Notes under the pieces: model-generated
Told to the model about the DNA's origin: nothing
The model's database searches: none
Seen by the model: the letters and a program-made list of their open reading frames with translations, nothing else
Translations under genes and position numbers: made by a program
From: Spirosoma arboris
GTDB lineage: Bacteria; Bacteroidota; Bacteroidia; Cytophagales; Spirosomataceae
Direction: 5' to 3'
DNA: 64,000 nt
Assembly (NCBI RefSeq): GCF_009754945.1
Contig: NZ_WPIN01000022.1
Location: forward strand, 1 to 64,000
Shown here: one piece after another, positions 51,859 through 61,017 of the stretch
How positions within the stretch are numbered: the stretch's first letter is position 1
Layout of the letters: every line of letters starts with the position of its first letter

Positions 51859-54162
51859 TCAATTACTCTTTGGCAGAATCACATCCTTGGCCCTCTCCTG
51901 CGGGGTTACTTTTAAGTTTTCAAGCTTGCCGTTTACAACGCGACCCTCTACCGTTGTGTTGTAAGGTGCGTGTAGTTTGAACGTTGCGTTCCAATCAGCA
52001 GGCCAGGCAGGGAGCAGCCGGATGGTTTTCCCATCGGTTTGCATCAGCATTTCCTGTAGTCCAATCATGGCCGAACCGCCCCAGTTGTGGTCGGGTGTCC
52101 AGTCGAAACCGGGGCCCCAGAAGGTGGGAAATCGATGCGTTGAGTTACTGAATTTCAGTTTGGTTAAGCGGGTAGCTTCGTCCGTGAGACCCAATCGGGC
52201 GGCAAAAATACTATGCTGTCGCCAGCCAACGTGACTACGGTATTTAACGACCAGCGTATCGTAGTTCCAGGTATTTATGGCTACGTCCAGATCAGGCTTT
52301 CCGACTCCGTAAATACCCCACGGATACACCGGATATAACTGTGGCGATTCGGAGTTTTGAATTCTGGCCCAGGCTACGGCAGGTGCTAACGTTTTGTGAC
52401 CTTCATACTCTTGAAACGGCAGCGGTGGAATCCGTTTCAGCATCGTAGCCCATTTTTCCCGCTGTTTCGCATCTAGATATTTATCGGACAGTTCCAACAT
52501 ACGACCAAGAATCACCTTTAGCGCCGAAATGACCGTAGCTGAATTGTACGTCATTTTGTAGGTTTCACAGGCCGATGTCGGGTACAGGATATAATAACCC
52601 TGTCCGTCGAAGGGCCGAATTCCCCGTTGTTTTGCCAGTTGCTGATAGTGCTCATCATAAAACGCGAGGCAACTTTCGATAAAAGGAACATAGTCTGTAA
52701 TGTCGCGACCTTCGTAACGCTCAGTTTCCAGCATCATCAGGCAAAACTCAAAAACAGTATCCCACTCATATTCCAGCCAGGCATTGTATTCCATGCCGGG
52801 ATCATAGCCTTCCGGACGTTTTGTCCCATATTCCATGATGTTCGGCAGGCCGAAATTTTCGATTTGTTCGGTAAAGCAGGCCCCGTTATGTTGCCAGTAA
52901 ACCTGACTCCGTAACTCGGCATTTTTCTGTGTTCGCAGGTAGAAATCGAATTGGGATTTCAGCATATCGAAATCCCCGTTTTTCAGCATTGGGTGATAGA
53001 CCAGTCGCTGATTCTGAGCCGTCATAGTTCCCCCGCCCCACAACCGAAAATCGGGTGAATAAGGATACTTCGTATCGACAAATTCCGGGTCGAAGGTGAA
53101 CAGGCCACCGTTGAATTTTGTCGGCCATTTTCCATAGGCGTTGCAGCCTAATTGATAACGAAAGAGTTGGTAATTTTTGGAGATGGCAGCTACTGCCGTG
53201 TCTTTACTATCAAGCACTATATAGCTCCGGTTCCAGAATTGCCGCCACCAGTCCCGGCTTTTCTGAAGCGCCGTTTTCTTGGTGCGATCAGCTTCATTCA
53301 TGATTCCAGCCAAGTCCGCCTTCCAATCATCAAGCGTATTTGCTTGAGCGACATTAAGCCCAATCTCAATCGTTTGCGCACGTACTGGTTTTGGCGTAGT
53401 TATCGTCCACGCTTTGAACGGAGCATGGGCATAGGTACTTGTATCCGTGCCAATTGGCCTCATGTTCTGTCCGCGCATCAGCCCCCCGAATGTGTTGTTT
53501 TTCAGCGGATCGAACAGTTTATCCTTTACGGAGTCCATGCCTTCCAGTCGTACGGTATAATCAAAAATAGTCTCGGCATCGCTACGATTGCGATGGTAAA
53601 ACAGGATGCCGTTCCCATTGAAAGTAATGTCATCTTTCCGGGTTACTACGTCGAATTTCTGCGGGGCTTTGTAGGAATTTGTTCTAAATTCGGTGCTTTT
53701 CACAACGTGATCTTCGTACCGCCAGGATTCGTAAGCGACTGATATACTGACAGGTTTGGCGCTTTTGACATCAATATGTACTACAGGCCGGAACACATCA
53801 ACCCACAAGTGAACTTGTGCATTACCTCCGCTTATGGTCACTCCGCCTTCGGCTAGTTTTAGCTCTTGCTTAAAATCCGTTCCACTAAACGGATTGGGCG
53901 ATAGTTTCAGTCGAACCCGGCCAAGTTTCAGCATGGCGTTGTTCTCATCGAAGGTGCCACTTCTGGCTAGATAAACTAAAATATCACCCTTCTCTACCCA
54001 CACATTCAACCCAATATCGCCCCCACCACAAGGCATCGACTCCGACGAGTTTTTGCTTTGGCTCGTCCAGATTACATTGGCTGTTTGGCTCGTTTCTGAC
54101 TGGCCCCAGGCTTGTAAAGAACCAGCGAAAATCAGCAAAAGAATTCGGAGAATGTATTTCAT
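51859..54162 (-). CDS. DUF5703 domain glycoside hydrolase-like protein
   Basis: The 767-residue protein is read from the ATG at 54162 (MKYILRILLLIFAGSLQAWG is the signal peptide). The N-terminal domain with IWTSQSKNSSESMPCGGGDI matches DUF5703. The remainder is an (alpha/alpha)6-type region with WPTKFNGGLFTFD, EYGTKRPEGYDPGMEYNAWL and GPGFDWTPDHNWGGSAMIGL. Such proteins are related to GH95-like fucosidases and galactosidases and act in the periplasm. It is divergent from an AraC regulator which may control it. No catalytic residue is asserted. Confidence 0.87.
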   Translation of the reverse strand: MKYILRILLLIFAGSLQAWGQSETSQTANVIWTSQSKNSSESMPCGGGDIGLNVWVEKGDILVYLARSGTFDENNAMLKLGRVRLKLSPNPFSGTDFKQELKLAEGGVTISGGNAQVHLWVDVFRPVVHIDVKSAKPVSISVAYESWRYEDHVVKSTEFRTNSYKAPQKFDVVTRKDDITFNGNGILFYHRNRSDAETIFDYTVRLEGMDSVKDKLFDPLKNNTFGGLMRGQNMRPIGTDTSTYAHAPFKAWTITTPKPVRAQTIEIGLNVAQANTLDDWKADLAGIMNEADRTKKTALQKSRDWWRQFWNRSYIVLDSKDTAVAAISKNYQLFRYQLGCNAYGKWPTKFNGGLFTFDPEFVDTKYPYSPDFRLWGGGTMTAQNQRLVYHPMLKNGDFDMLKSQFDFYLRTQKNAELRSQVYWQHNGACFTEQIENFGLPNIMEYGTKRPEGYDPGMEYNAWLEYEWDTVFEFCLMMLETERYEGRDITDYVPFIESCLAFYDEHYQQLAKQRGIRPFDGQGYYILYPTSACETYKMTYNSATVISALKVILGRMLELSDKYLDAKQREKWATMLKRIPPLPFQEYEGHKTLAPAVAWARIQNSESPQLYPVYPWGIYGVGKPDLDVAINTWNYDTLVVKYRSHVGWRQHSIFAARLGLTDEATRLTKLKFSNSTHRFPTFWGPGFDWTPDHNWGGSAMIGLQEMLMQTDGKTIRLLPAWPADWNATFKLHAPYNTTVEGRVVNGKLENLKVTPQERAKDVILPKSN

Positions 54163-54291
54163 GGAAAACAGAAAAGAATCGAATACAAAAATATGTTGAC
54201 TTTGTCCCATTAGTAAATCCATGATAACGGCTTTCTTTTACACAAATCCGACTTTCCCTGGCCCTACTCCATTTACTCGCTCCGGCTTCCT

Positions 54292-55164
54292 ATGTTCGAT
54301 AGTGTAAAAAGTCTGCACCTGAGTCTGCTGCACATGGGATTTATCCAGTTGGATTCCCGCTGGCAATACGATAATGTTGTTAGTCCGTTCTCCAGGCTTT
54401 ATTTAATTACGGCTGGAGAAGGCTGGGTTTTGCACAACGGACAGAAATTCACCCTCAAACCGGGCTATTTATATTTGATTCCCAGTTTCACGTACAGTCG
54501 CTATCACTGCGACCAGTTTCTGGAGCAATATTATATCAGCTTCTTCGATCAGTTGCAGGAAGGTTTGTCCATTTACGACCTAAAGTCAATGGCTTACGAG
54601 GTCAAAGCTGAGCCGATTGATTACGCGCTAATGGATCGCCTTTTAGCACAGAATCCAGGGCGAGCCATTACCCAATCGGACCCAAAGACCTACGACAATC
54701 GGCCAGAAGTGTTGCCATTTAACCAGCCCAAACCAAATCAGTCGATGAGTCAGTTCGTTGAAACGAGTGGCATTTTGCTCCAATTATTTTCCCGTTTTTT
54801 AGGCTCGGAGAATGATCAGGATCAGCAGCGGGCGAAAGGATTTCATCAACTGGCATCGGTCTTACAATACATCGACAGTCACCTGCATGATAAGCTAACG
54901 GTGGACCAATTGGCCCGTAACGCCCATTTGAACGCCGATTATTTCTCTCGCTTATTTCTGAGTATTGTGGGCATTCGTCCAATGGATTACATTATCAACA
55001 AGCGCCTGGAACGGGCACAACTCCTGATGATGACTTCCTCAATGGCTCTAAAAAGCGTTGCCGAATCAGTCGGCATACCAAGTATTTATTACTTTTCCAG
55101 GCTGTTTAAACGTCGGTTTGGTATTCCTCCCGGTCAGTATCGCGAAACGGCCTGGCAGATGTAG
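54292..55164 (+). CDS. AraC-family transcriptional regulator
   Basis: This 290-residue protein has an N-terminal cupin-like sensor (SRLYLITAGEGWVLHNGQKF, LKPGYLYLIPSFTYSRYHCD) and a C-terminal double helix-turn-helix (LTVDQLARNAHLNADYFSRL, RLERAQLLMMTSSMALKSVA, YYFSRLFKRRFGIPPGQYRE). The sensor may bind a sugar. It sits between two glycosidase genes, divergent from the DUF5703 gene, and is the natural regulator of both. Confidence 0.92.
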   Translation: MFDSVKSLHLSLLHMGFIQLDSRWQYDNVVSPFSRLYLITAGEGWVLHNGQKFTLKPGYLYLIPSFTYSRYHCDQFLEQYYISFFDQLQEGLSIYDLKSMAYEVKAEPIDYALMDRLLAQNPGRAITQSDPKTYDNRPEVLPFNQPKPNQSMSQFVETSGILLQLFSRFLGSENDQDQQRAKGFHQLASVLQYIDSHLHDKLTVDQLARNAHLNADYFSRLFLSIVGIRPMDYIINKRLERAQLLMMTSSMALKSVAESVGIPSIYYFSRLFKRRFGIPPGQYRETAWQM

Positions 55165-55314
55165 ACGCCTGCACAGTGCCGTCTGATTCAACAAGGCGCT
55201 TTCTTTACTTATGACCAAATTGCGTTGAATTCGTCTAATTCCACCAAACTTTACAAAATTGAAATAGCTAGTGCTTTTTCAGTATCCAGCAAAGTCATAC
55301 GTCTTTACCCTCCA

Positions 55315-57804
55315 ATGAAGAATTTACTGCTCCTAACGGTACTCCTGCGCTTTACCTTCCCGGTTTTTGCCCAAAATCCGACTTCCTTAAAACTCTGGTA
55401 CGATAAACCCGCCAACACGGTTTGGACCGATGCCCTACCCGTTGGCAATGGGCGCCTGGGCGCTATGGTGTATGGTAATGTGGCTAATGAGACAATTCAG
55501 TTGAATGAAAGTACGGTCTGGACAGGAAGCCCTAATCGCAATGATAATCCCGACTCCAGAGCATCGCTCCCTGAAATCAGGCGATTGGTCTTTGCGGGAA
55601 AACAGGGGGAAGCCCAAAAGCTGGCCGAACGCACCATGCAGTCCCAAAAGTCGAACGGGCAGATGTTTCAGCCGGTGGGCAACCTACAGTTGCATTTTCC
55701 AGGGCATGAAACTTACACGAACTATTATCGGGAACTGGATATTGAAAAAGCCATCGCCACAACTCAGTATCAGGTCGATGGCGTTACATACACCCGAAAT
55801 GTCTTTGCTTCTGTCCCCGCCCAAACGGTCGTCGTTCGATTGTCGGCAAATAAGCCGGGTATGCTTTCGTTCACGGCAAGTCTGTCAACTTTGCAAAAGA
55901 ACGCGACAATCATCGCCCGCAAAAATGAGTTGATTCTTCATGGGATGACGGCGGGTCATGAAGGCGTGGAAGGTCAGGTCAAATTTGATGGCATTGCCCA
56001 CATCCAAACAGAAGGCGGCTCCCTCTCCACAACCGATTCGACTATTCAGGTACGAAACGCAACTTCGGTCTCCATTCTGATTTCCATCGCCACGAATTAT
56101 GTAAATTATCACAACCTGAGCGCCGACGCCGTACAGCGGTCGAAGCAATATCTGGCCAAAGCCAGTAAACAACCGTATCTGCAATTGCTGAACGAGCACA
56201 TACGAACCTATCAAAAGTATTTTAATCGGGTAAAAATTGACTTGGGTAGTTCAGATGCTATTCACAAACCCACCGATATTCGATTGAAAGAATTTGCGTC
56301 GGCCAATGATCCACAGTTAGTCAGCCTTTATTTTCAATACGGACGATATCTACTCATTTCAGCGTCGCAGCCCGACGTATCCCTACACGCCAATGACGGC
56401 TTTCATAATCAACCCGCGACCTTACAAGGCATCTGGAATGACCGCATGGACCCGCCCTGGGACAGTAAGTATACGATCAATATTAACACCCAGATGAACT
56501 ACTGGCCTGCCGAAAAAACCAACCTGAGCGAGATGCATGATCCACTCCTGCAAATGGTGAAGGAACTGTCGGAGACCGGTCCAGAAACTGCTCGGGTGAT
56601 GTACGGCGCCCGAGGCTGGATGGCACACCATAACACCGATCTATGGCGAATTACCGGGCCAGTGGATGCTATTTATTGGGGCGTGTGGAGTATGGGGGGT
56701 GCCTGGCTTTCTCAGCATTTGTGGGAACGCTATCTATACTCCGGTGACAAAAAATATCTGGCCGAAATTTACCCGATTCTGAAAGGAGCTGCGACCTTTT
56801 TCGTCGATGATTTAGTAGAAGACCCTAAACGCAACTATCTCGTTATCAACCCAGGAACATCACCCGAAAACGCACCGGATTTCCGCAAAGGGATTTCGTT
56901 TGATGCGGGCTGTACTATGGATAATCAGATTGTTTACGATATGCTGACGGTAGCGATGCGAGCCGCCCGAGCATTGAACACAGATGATCGATTTGTGGAT
57001 ACCTTACTCACTGTCAGGCAGCGCCTTCCACCTATGCAGGTGGGTAAGTACGGGCAATTGCAGGAGTGGATTGATGACCTGGATGATCCAAATGATAAGC
57101 ATCGGCATATCTCGCACCTCTACGGTTTATTCCCCTCACAACAGATTTCGCCTTACCGTAATCCAGAATTATTCAGTGCCTCCAGAACAACACTTATTCA
57201 ACGCGGTGATATTTCGACTGGCTGGAGCATGGGCTGGAAAGTGAACTGGTGGGCACGCATGCAGGACGGTAATCATGCCTACAAACTGATTCAAAATCAG
57301 CTTACTCCGGTTGGTGTCAATGAAGGGGGCGGTGGCACGTATAATAACCTGTTCGATGCTCACGCGCCCTTTCAGATCGATGGTAATTTTGGCTGTACGT
57401 CGGGCATCACCGAAATGCTCATGCAAAGTCACGACGGTGCTTTGCATCTATTACCGGCCTTACCCGATGGCTGGAAAGATGGGCATATTTCGGGTTTACG
57501 GGCGCGGGGTGGTTTCGAGATTGTTTCGCTGGAATGGAAAGATGGTAAGGTGGCGAAGGTCACTATTAAATCGAACCTCGGCGGAAACTGTCGCCTTCGG
57601 TTGCCCAATGCGCTTAGTGGCGATGGGGTACAATTCACTACGGCTCAAGGGCCAAACCCAAACCCATTCTACGCCATTGACATCGTTACCAAGCCGCTGA
57701 TTTCACCCAAAGCGACAGCCATTAAACCGGTTGCTATCGCCGAAACTCAGTTGGTTGATTTTGATACCGAAGCAGGGAAAGTTTATACGCTGGTAATGCG
57801 ATAG
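55315..57804 (+). CDS. GH95 family alpha-L-fucosidase/galactosidase
   Basis: The 829-residue protein is read from the ATG at 55315, where the signal peptide MKNLLLLTVLLRFTFPVFA begins; a start at 55225 adds 30 residues. The N-terminal beta domain has WTDALPVGNGRLGAMVYGN and IQLNESTVWTGSP. The (alpha/alpha)6 barrel has QGIWNDRMDPPWDSKYTINI and NTQMNYWPAEKTNLSE, NPGTSPENAPDF, GWSMGWKVNWWARMQDGNHA and DGNFGCTSGITEMLMQS. These are hallmark GH95 sequences, the family of inverting 1,2-alpha-L-fucosidases and L-galactosidases. It would release fucose in the periplasm for the catabolic genes at 41.4-45.7 kb. Confidence 0.92.
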   Translation: MKNLLLLTVLLRFTFPVFAQNPTSLKLWYDKPANTVWTDALPVGNGRLGAMVYGNVANETIQLNESTVWTGSPNRNDNPDSRASLPEIRRLVFAGKQGEAQKLAERTMQSQKSNGQMFQPVGNLQLHFPGHETYTNYYRELDIEKAIATTQYQVDGVTYTRNVFASVPAQTVVVRLSANKPGMLSFTASLSTLQKNATIIARKNELILHGMTAGHEGVEGQVKFDGIAHIQTEGGSLSTTDSTIQVRNATSVSILISIATNYVNYHNLSADAVQRSKQYLAKASKQPYLQLLNEHIRTYQKYFNRVKIDLGSSDAIHKPTDIRLKEFASANDPQLVSLYFQYGRYLLISASQPDVSLHANDGFHNQPATLQGIWNDRMDPPWDSKYTININTQMNYWPAEKTNLSEMHDPLLQMVKELSETGPETARVMYGARGWMAHHNTDLWRITGPVDAIYWGVWSMGGAWLSQHLWERYLYSGDKKYLAEIYPILKGAATFFVDDLVEDPKRNYLVINPGTSPENAPDFRKGISFDAGCTMDNQIVYDMLTVAMRAARALNTDDRFVDTLLTVRQRLPPMQVGKYGQLQEWIDDLDDPNDKHRHISHLYGLFPSQQISPYRNPELFSASRTTLIQRGDISTGWSMGWKVNWWARMQDGNHAYKLIQNQLTPVGVNEGGGGTYNNLFDAHAPFQIDGNFGCTSGITEMLMQSHDGALHLLPALPDGWKDGHISGLRARGGFEIVSLEWKDGKVAKVTIKSNLGGNCRLRLPNALSGDGVQFTTAQGPNPNPFYAIDIVTKPLISPKATAIKPVAIAETQLVDFDTEAGKVYTLVMR

Positions 57805-57832
57805 CTAGTGGGAATAAATAAGACGTTGCTAG

Positions 57833-57969
57833 TTTTTTGTCATCTCTGTGTTTTCGCTTGGCTTCGCCGAGTGAGGGCTATTTTTTTGACGGCCTCTGGC
57901 CGGAGTATTATAGCAAAAACGGGCCAGAGGCCCTTGAAACGATAGATCTCACTCGGCGAAGCCAAGCGA
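57833..57969. repeat. Composite nested palindromic repeat
   Basis: Outer 22-bp perfect arms at 57854-57875 and 57948-57969 (starting TCGCTTGGCTTCGCC) enclose an inner 11-bp pair, GGCCTCTGGCC at 57891-57901 and GGCCAGAGGCC at 57922-57932. The left flank TTTTTTGTCATCTC (57833-57846) is the end sequence of the 41822-41898 family. Confidence 0.8.
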
Positions 57970-58030
57970 GAACGGGGGAACGGGCTGACCCAGTAAATAA
58001 AATCAAGATTAGAAATAGACAAAAGCAGCA

Positions 58031-59011
58031 ATGGAACAAGACAAGCCTTCTTTAGGTCGCTTTATTCTCCTTTTCAGTCTCCTCCTTATATCCATCTTTG
58101 CTCAGGCACAAACCGCTGCGCCTTTTCCTAAAGGCACGAAACGTGTCCTGTTTCTGGGAAACAGCATCACCTATGCAGGTACGTATGTCACAGACATCGA
58201 ATCCTATTTCGTTAGCCACTACCCTACCCAATCGTACGAATTTATCAATGTAGGTCTACCCAGCGAAACGGTGTCGGGCCTTAGTGAGCCGAATCATGCC
58301 GATGGCCGGTTTCCCCGCCCTGATCTACACGAACGGCTCGATAGAGTGCTGGCCCAAACGAAGCCAGATGTGGTTTTTGCCTGCTATGGCATGAACGACG
58401 GCATCTACCTGCCGCTTGATGAAACGCGTTTCCGACCTTACCGGGAAGGCATGAAATGGCTGCATTCCGAACTGGAGAAGACGGGTGCTAAACGGATTGT
58501 CTTCCTGACACCACCCGTTCATGACGATAAAGAGCTAGGTACAAAAGGCTACAACCTTACGCTGGATAAATACGCCGAATGGTTGCTTGCCCAACGGGAT
58601 TCGCTGAAGTGGGAAGTGGCCGACATTCATTTCCCGATGACGCACTATCTGGAAGAAAAAAGAAAGACCGATCCTAGCTTTAAGTTAGCCAAAGATGGCG
58701 TTCATCCTGGCGAAGAAGGGCACTGGCTGATGGCTCAAGCTGTATTAAGCTACCTCGGCGAGAACGTAGCAAATGCTCCTGACGTACACGCTACATTGTC
58801 AGTCAATCCTAGGGGAGAAGAAATCATGAACCTGGTGAGTCAACGTCAGGCTATTATGAAAGATGCGTGGCTAAGCGCTACGGGTCATAAACGCCCCGAA
58901 ATGCGTCAGGGAATTCCAATGGCCGAAGCCCGGCAACGTTACGATGAATTGGAGACCCAAATTCGGGCAGTTGTCAAGGGAGCTGCCCCGAAAACAATAT
59001 CACCGAAATAG
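58031..59011 (+). CDS. Secreted SGNH/GDSL hydrolase
   Basis: This 326-residue protein has a signal peptide (FILLFSLLLISIFAQAQ). Block I is VLFLGNSITYAG with S45; GLPSET, YGMND and DGVHPGEEG supply the Gly, Asn, Asp and His of the SGNH catalytic set. It is probably a carbohydrate esterase removing acetyl groups from polysaccharides alongside the GH95 enzyme. A second SGNH protein follows 59 bp later. Confidence 0.9.
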   Translation: MEQDKPSLGRFILLFSLLLISIFAQAQTAAPFPKGTKRVLFLGNSITYAGTYVTDIESYFVSHYPTQSYEFINVGLPSETVSGLSEPNHADGRFPRPDLHERLDRVLAQTKPDVVFACYGMNDGIYLPLDETRFRPYREGMKWLHSELEKTGAKRIVFLTPPVHDDKELGTKGYNLTLDKYAEWLLAQRDSLKWEVADIHFPMTHYLEEKRKTDPSFKLAKDGVHPGEEGHWLMAQAVLSYLGENVANAPDVHATLSVNPRGEEIMNLVSQRQAIMKDAWLSATGHKRPEMRQGIPMAEARQRYDELETQIRAVVKGAAPKTISPK

Positions 59012-59070
59012 GCAAAGCGATTTGACCTAACAACCTGACGTTATACACCAGACTAATCGTACGAATTACC

Positions 59071-59868
59071 ATGTCTTTTAAAGCGTCAAGACGCTCCTTT
59101 CTTAAATCGTCTGCATTAGCAGGCTTAGTCCCGAGTTTACCTCCAGGCTTGTTGCCAGCGCATGAACTCACAGACGATTCATCGGTCGAATCTACTAAAG
59201 ACAAAGGGCTCGTTTTTCTGTTTCAGGGCGATTCGATTACCGACGGTAACCGGGGGCGAACTACTGATCCGAACCATATAATGGGGCACGGCTATGCCTT
59301 TTCGATAGCCAGCCGGATCGGCGCCGATTTCCCGGAAGATGGTTTCACGTTTTACAATCGGGGCATCAGCGGAAACAAAGTGACCGACCTTCAAAAGCGC
59401 TGGCAAGCCGATACCCTCGACCTTAAACCGGATGTACTGAGTCTGCTAATTGGTATTAATGATGCGGGCGCCGTTATTAATAAATCGGCCGAGGCAATCA
59501 GTCTGGAACAGTTCGAAAGTATTTATCGAGGGTTGCTCACCGACAGTAAACGTCAAAATCCAGATACGCTGTTTGTGCTGGGTTTACCGTTCGTCTACCC
59601 TGTTGGGAAGCGGAAAGAAAACTGGGAGCTGTGGCGTGATGATACCGCAAAACGACAAGTCATTGTGCAGAAATTAGCCACTGAGTTTAATGCGGTACTT
59701 GTCGACTACCCGGCCTTATTCGACAAGGCGATCACAAAAGCGCCCGCCGAATACTGGATTTGGGATGGAATTCACCCGACCGTTTTTGCCCATGAGTTGA
59801 TGGCACGCGAGTGGATAAAGCAGGTAAGTACCCGGCTTAAATTCCTGAAAAAATATCGGCACAGCTAA
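59071..59868 (+). CDS. Tat-exported SGNH/GDSL hydrolase
   Basis: This 265-residue protein has a Tat signal (SRRSFLKSSALAGLVP). Block I is FLFQGDSITDGNRG with S55; YNRGISGNKV, LLIGINDAG and WDGIHPTVFAHEL complete the SGNH set. It likely deacetylates sugars in the periplasm. It is unrelated in export route to the neighbouring Sec-dependent SGNH protein. Confidence 0.9.
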   Translation: MSFKASRRSFLKSSALAGLVPSLPPGLLPAHELTDDSSVESTKDKGLVFLFQGDSITDGNRGRTTDPNHIMGHGYAFSIASRIGADFPEDGFTFYNRGISGNKVTDLQKRWQADTLDLKPDVLSLLIGINDAGAVINKSAEAISLEQFESIYRGLLTDSKRQNPDTLFVLGLPFVYPVGKRKENWELWRDDTAKRQVIVQKLATEFNAVLVDYPALFDKAITKAPAEYWIWDGIHPTVFAHELMAREWIKQVSTRLKFLKKYRHS

Positions 59869-59962
59869 TGAAGAAAGCCTGTCATCATGTAGTTTTTAAC
59901 CTGCAATCAGGAACCGTATCCGGGTTTAAAGCGATTGTAAGGGAATATCAGTAAAAACAATC

Positions 59963-61009
59963 ATGGAATTAGGAATCAGTAGTTTTGGCGATGTCAGGCC
60001 TGATGGCGTAGCTGGGAAGGCGGTTAATGCGCATCAGCGAATGCAGGAACTTCTCGAAGAAATAAAATTGGCCGATGAAGTAGGGTTGGACGTCTTTGCG
60101 TTGGGCGAGCACCATCGACCCGATTTTATTATATCTGCTCCCGAAGTGATACTGGCCGCAGCGGCTACAATCACTAAAAATATACGACTTTCCAGTGCCG
60201 TTACGGTATTAAGTTCCGCCGATCCGGTAAGGACATTTCAGAATTTTGCTTCGCTGGATCTCATTTCGAACGGTCGGGCAGAAATTATGGCTGGTCGCGG
60301 ATCATTCATTGAATCATTTCCTTTGTTTGGCTATGATTTAAGGGATTATGACAAACTGTTCACCGAAAAACTGGATCTGCTGGTCAATATAAATCAGCAC
60401 GAAGTTGTCGACTGGGTCGGTAAACATCGGGCATCTATTCAGCATCTGGGCGTTTATCCCCGGCCTTATCAGTCGTCTATTCCAATCTGGCTAGCTGTTG
60501 GAGGCACCCCTGCATCGGCGGTTCGGGCAGGTACGATGAACTTACCGATGACCCTGGCTATTCTGGGCGGTCCGCCAGATCGATTTGTTTCATTCGTAAA
60601 CTTATATCGGCAGGCAGCCCAACGAGCTGGACATGATGCAAGCCAATTGCAACTGGCCATCAATTCTCATTTTTACATGGCCGACGATTCGCAACAGGCT
60701 TCAGATGAGTTTTTCCCGACTTACGAATTATTGATGAATCGGGTTGGCAAGGAACGGGGATGGTCGCCAATTACCAGAGCACAGTTTGAGCAAAGTCGTC
60801 AATACGGACCGCTAATGGTGGGTAGTCCTCAGCAAATCATCGACAAGATTCTGTATTTTCATGAATTGTTCGGGAATACCCGTTACCTGGCTCAGATGAT
60901 TAGCGGGCATGATCTACCGCATACGAAAATGCTTCACGCCATTGAATTATTCGGAACGAAAGTGGCACCTGAAGTTCGAAAAGCGCTGGCGTCTAAACCA
61001 GTAAAATAA
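59963..61009 (+). CDS. LLM-class flavin-dependent oxidoreductase
   Basis: This 348-residue luciferase-like barrel shows VFALGEHHRPDFIISAPEV, IRLSSAVTVLSSADPVR, GRAEIMAGRGSFIESFPLFG and the C-terminal MVGSPQQIIDKI. It uses FMN or F420 to oxidise a small molecule; the substrate is unknown. It stands apart from the sugar genes and is convergent with the FAN1-like gene. Confidence 0.9.
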   Translation: MELGISSFGDVRPDGVAGKAVNAHQRMQELLEEIKLADEVGLDVFALGEHHRPDFIISAPEVILAAAATITKNIRLSSAVTVLSSADPVRTFQNFASLDLISNGRAEIMAGRGSFIESFPLFGYDLRDYDKLFTEKLDLLVNINQHEVVDWVGKHRASIQHLGVYPRPYQSSIPIWLAVGGTPASAVRAGTMNLPMTLAILGGPPDRFVSFVNLYRQAAQRAGHDASQLQLAINSHFYMADDSQQASDEFFPTYELLMNRVGKERGWSPITRAQFEQSRQYGPLMVGSPQQIIDKILYFHELFGNTRYLAQMISGHDLPHTKMLHAIELFGTKVAPEVRKALASKPVK

Positions 61010-61017
61010 ACCTGCTT

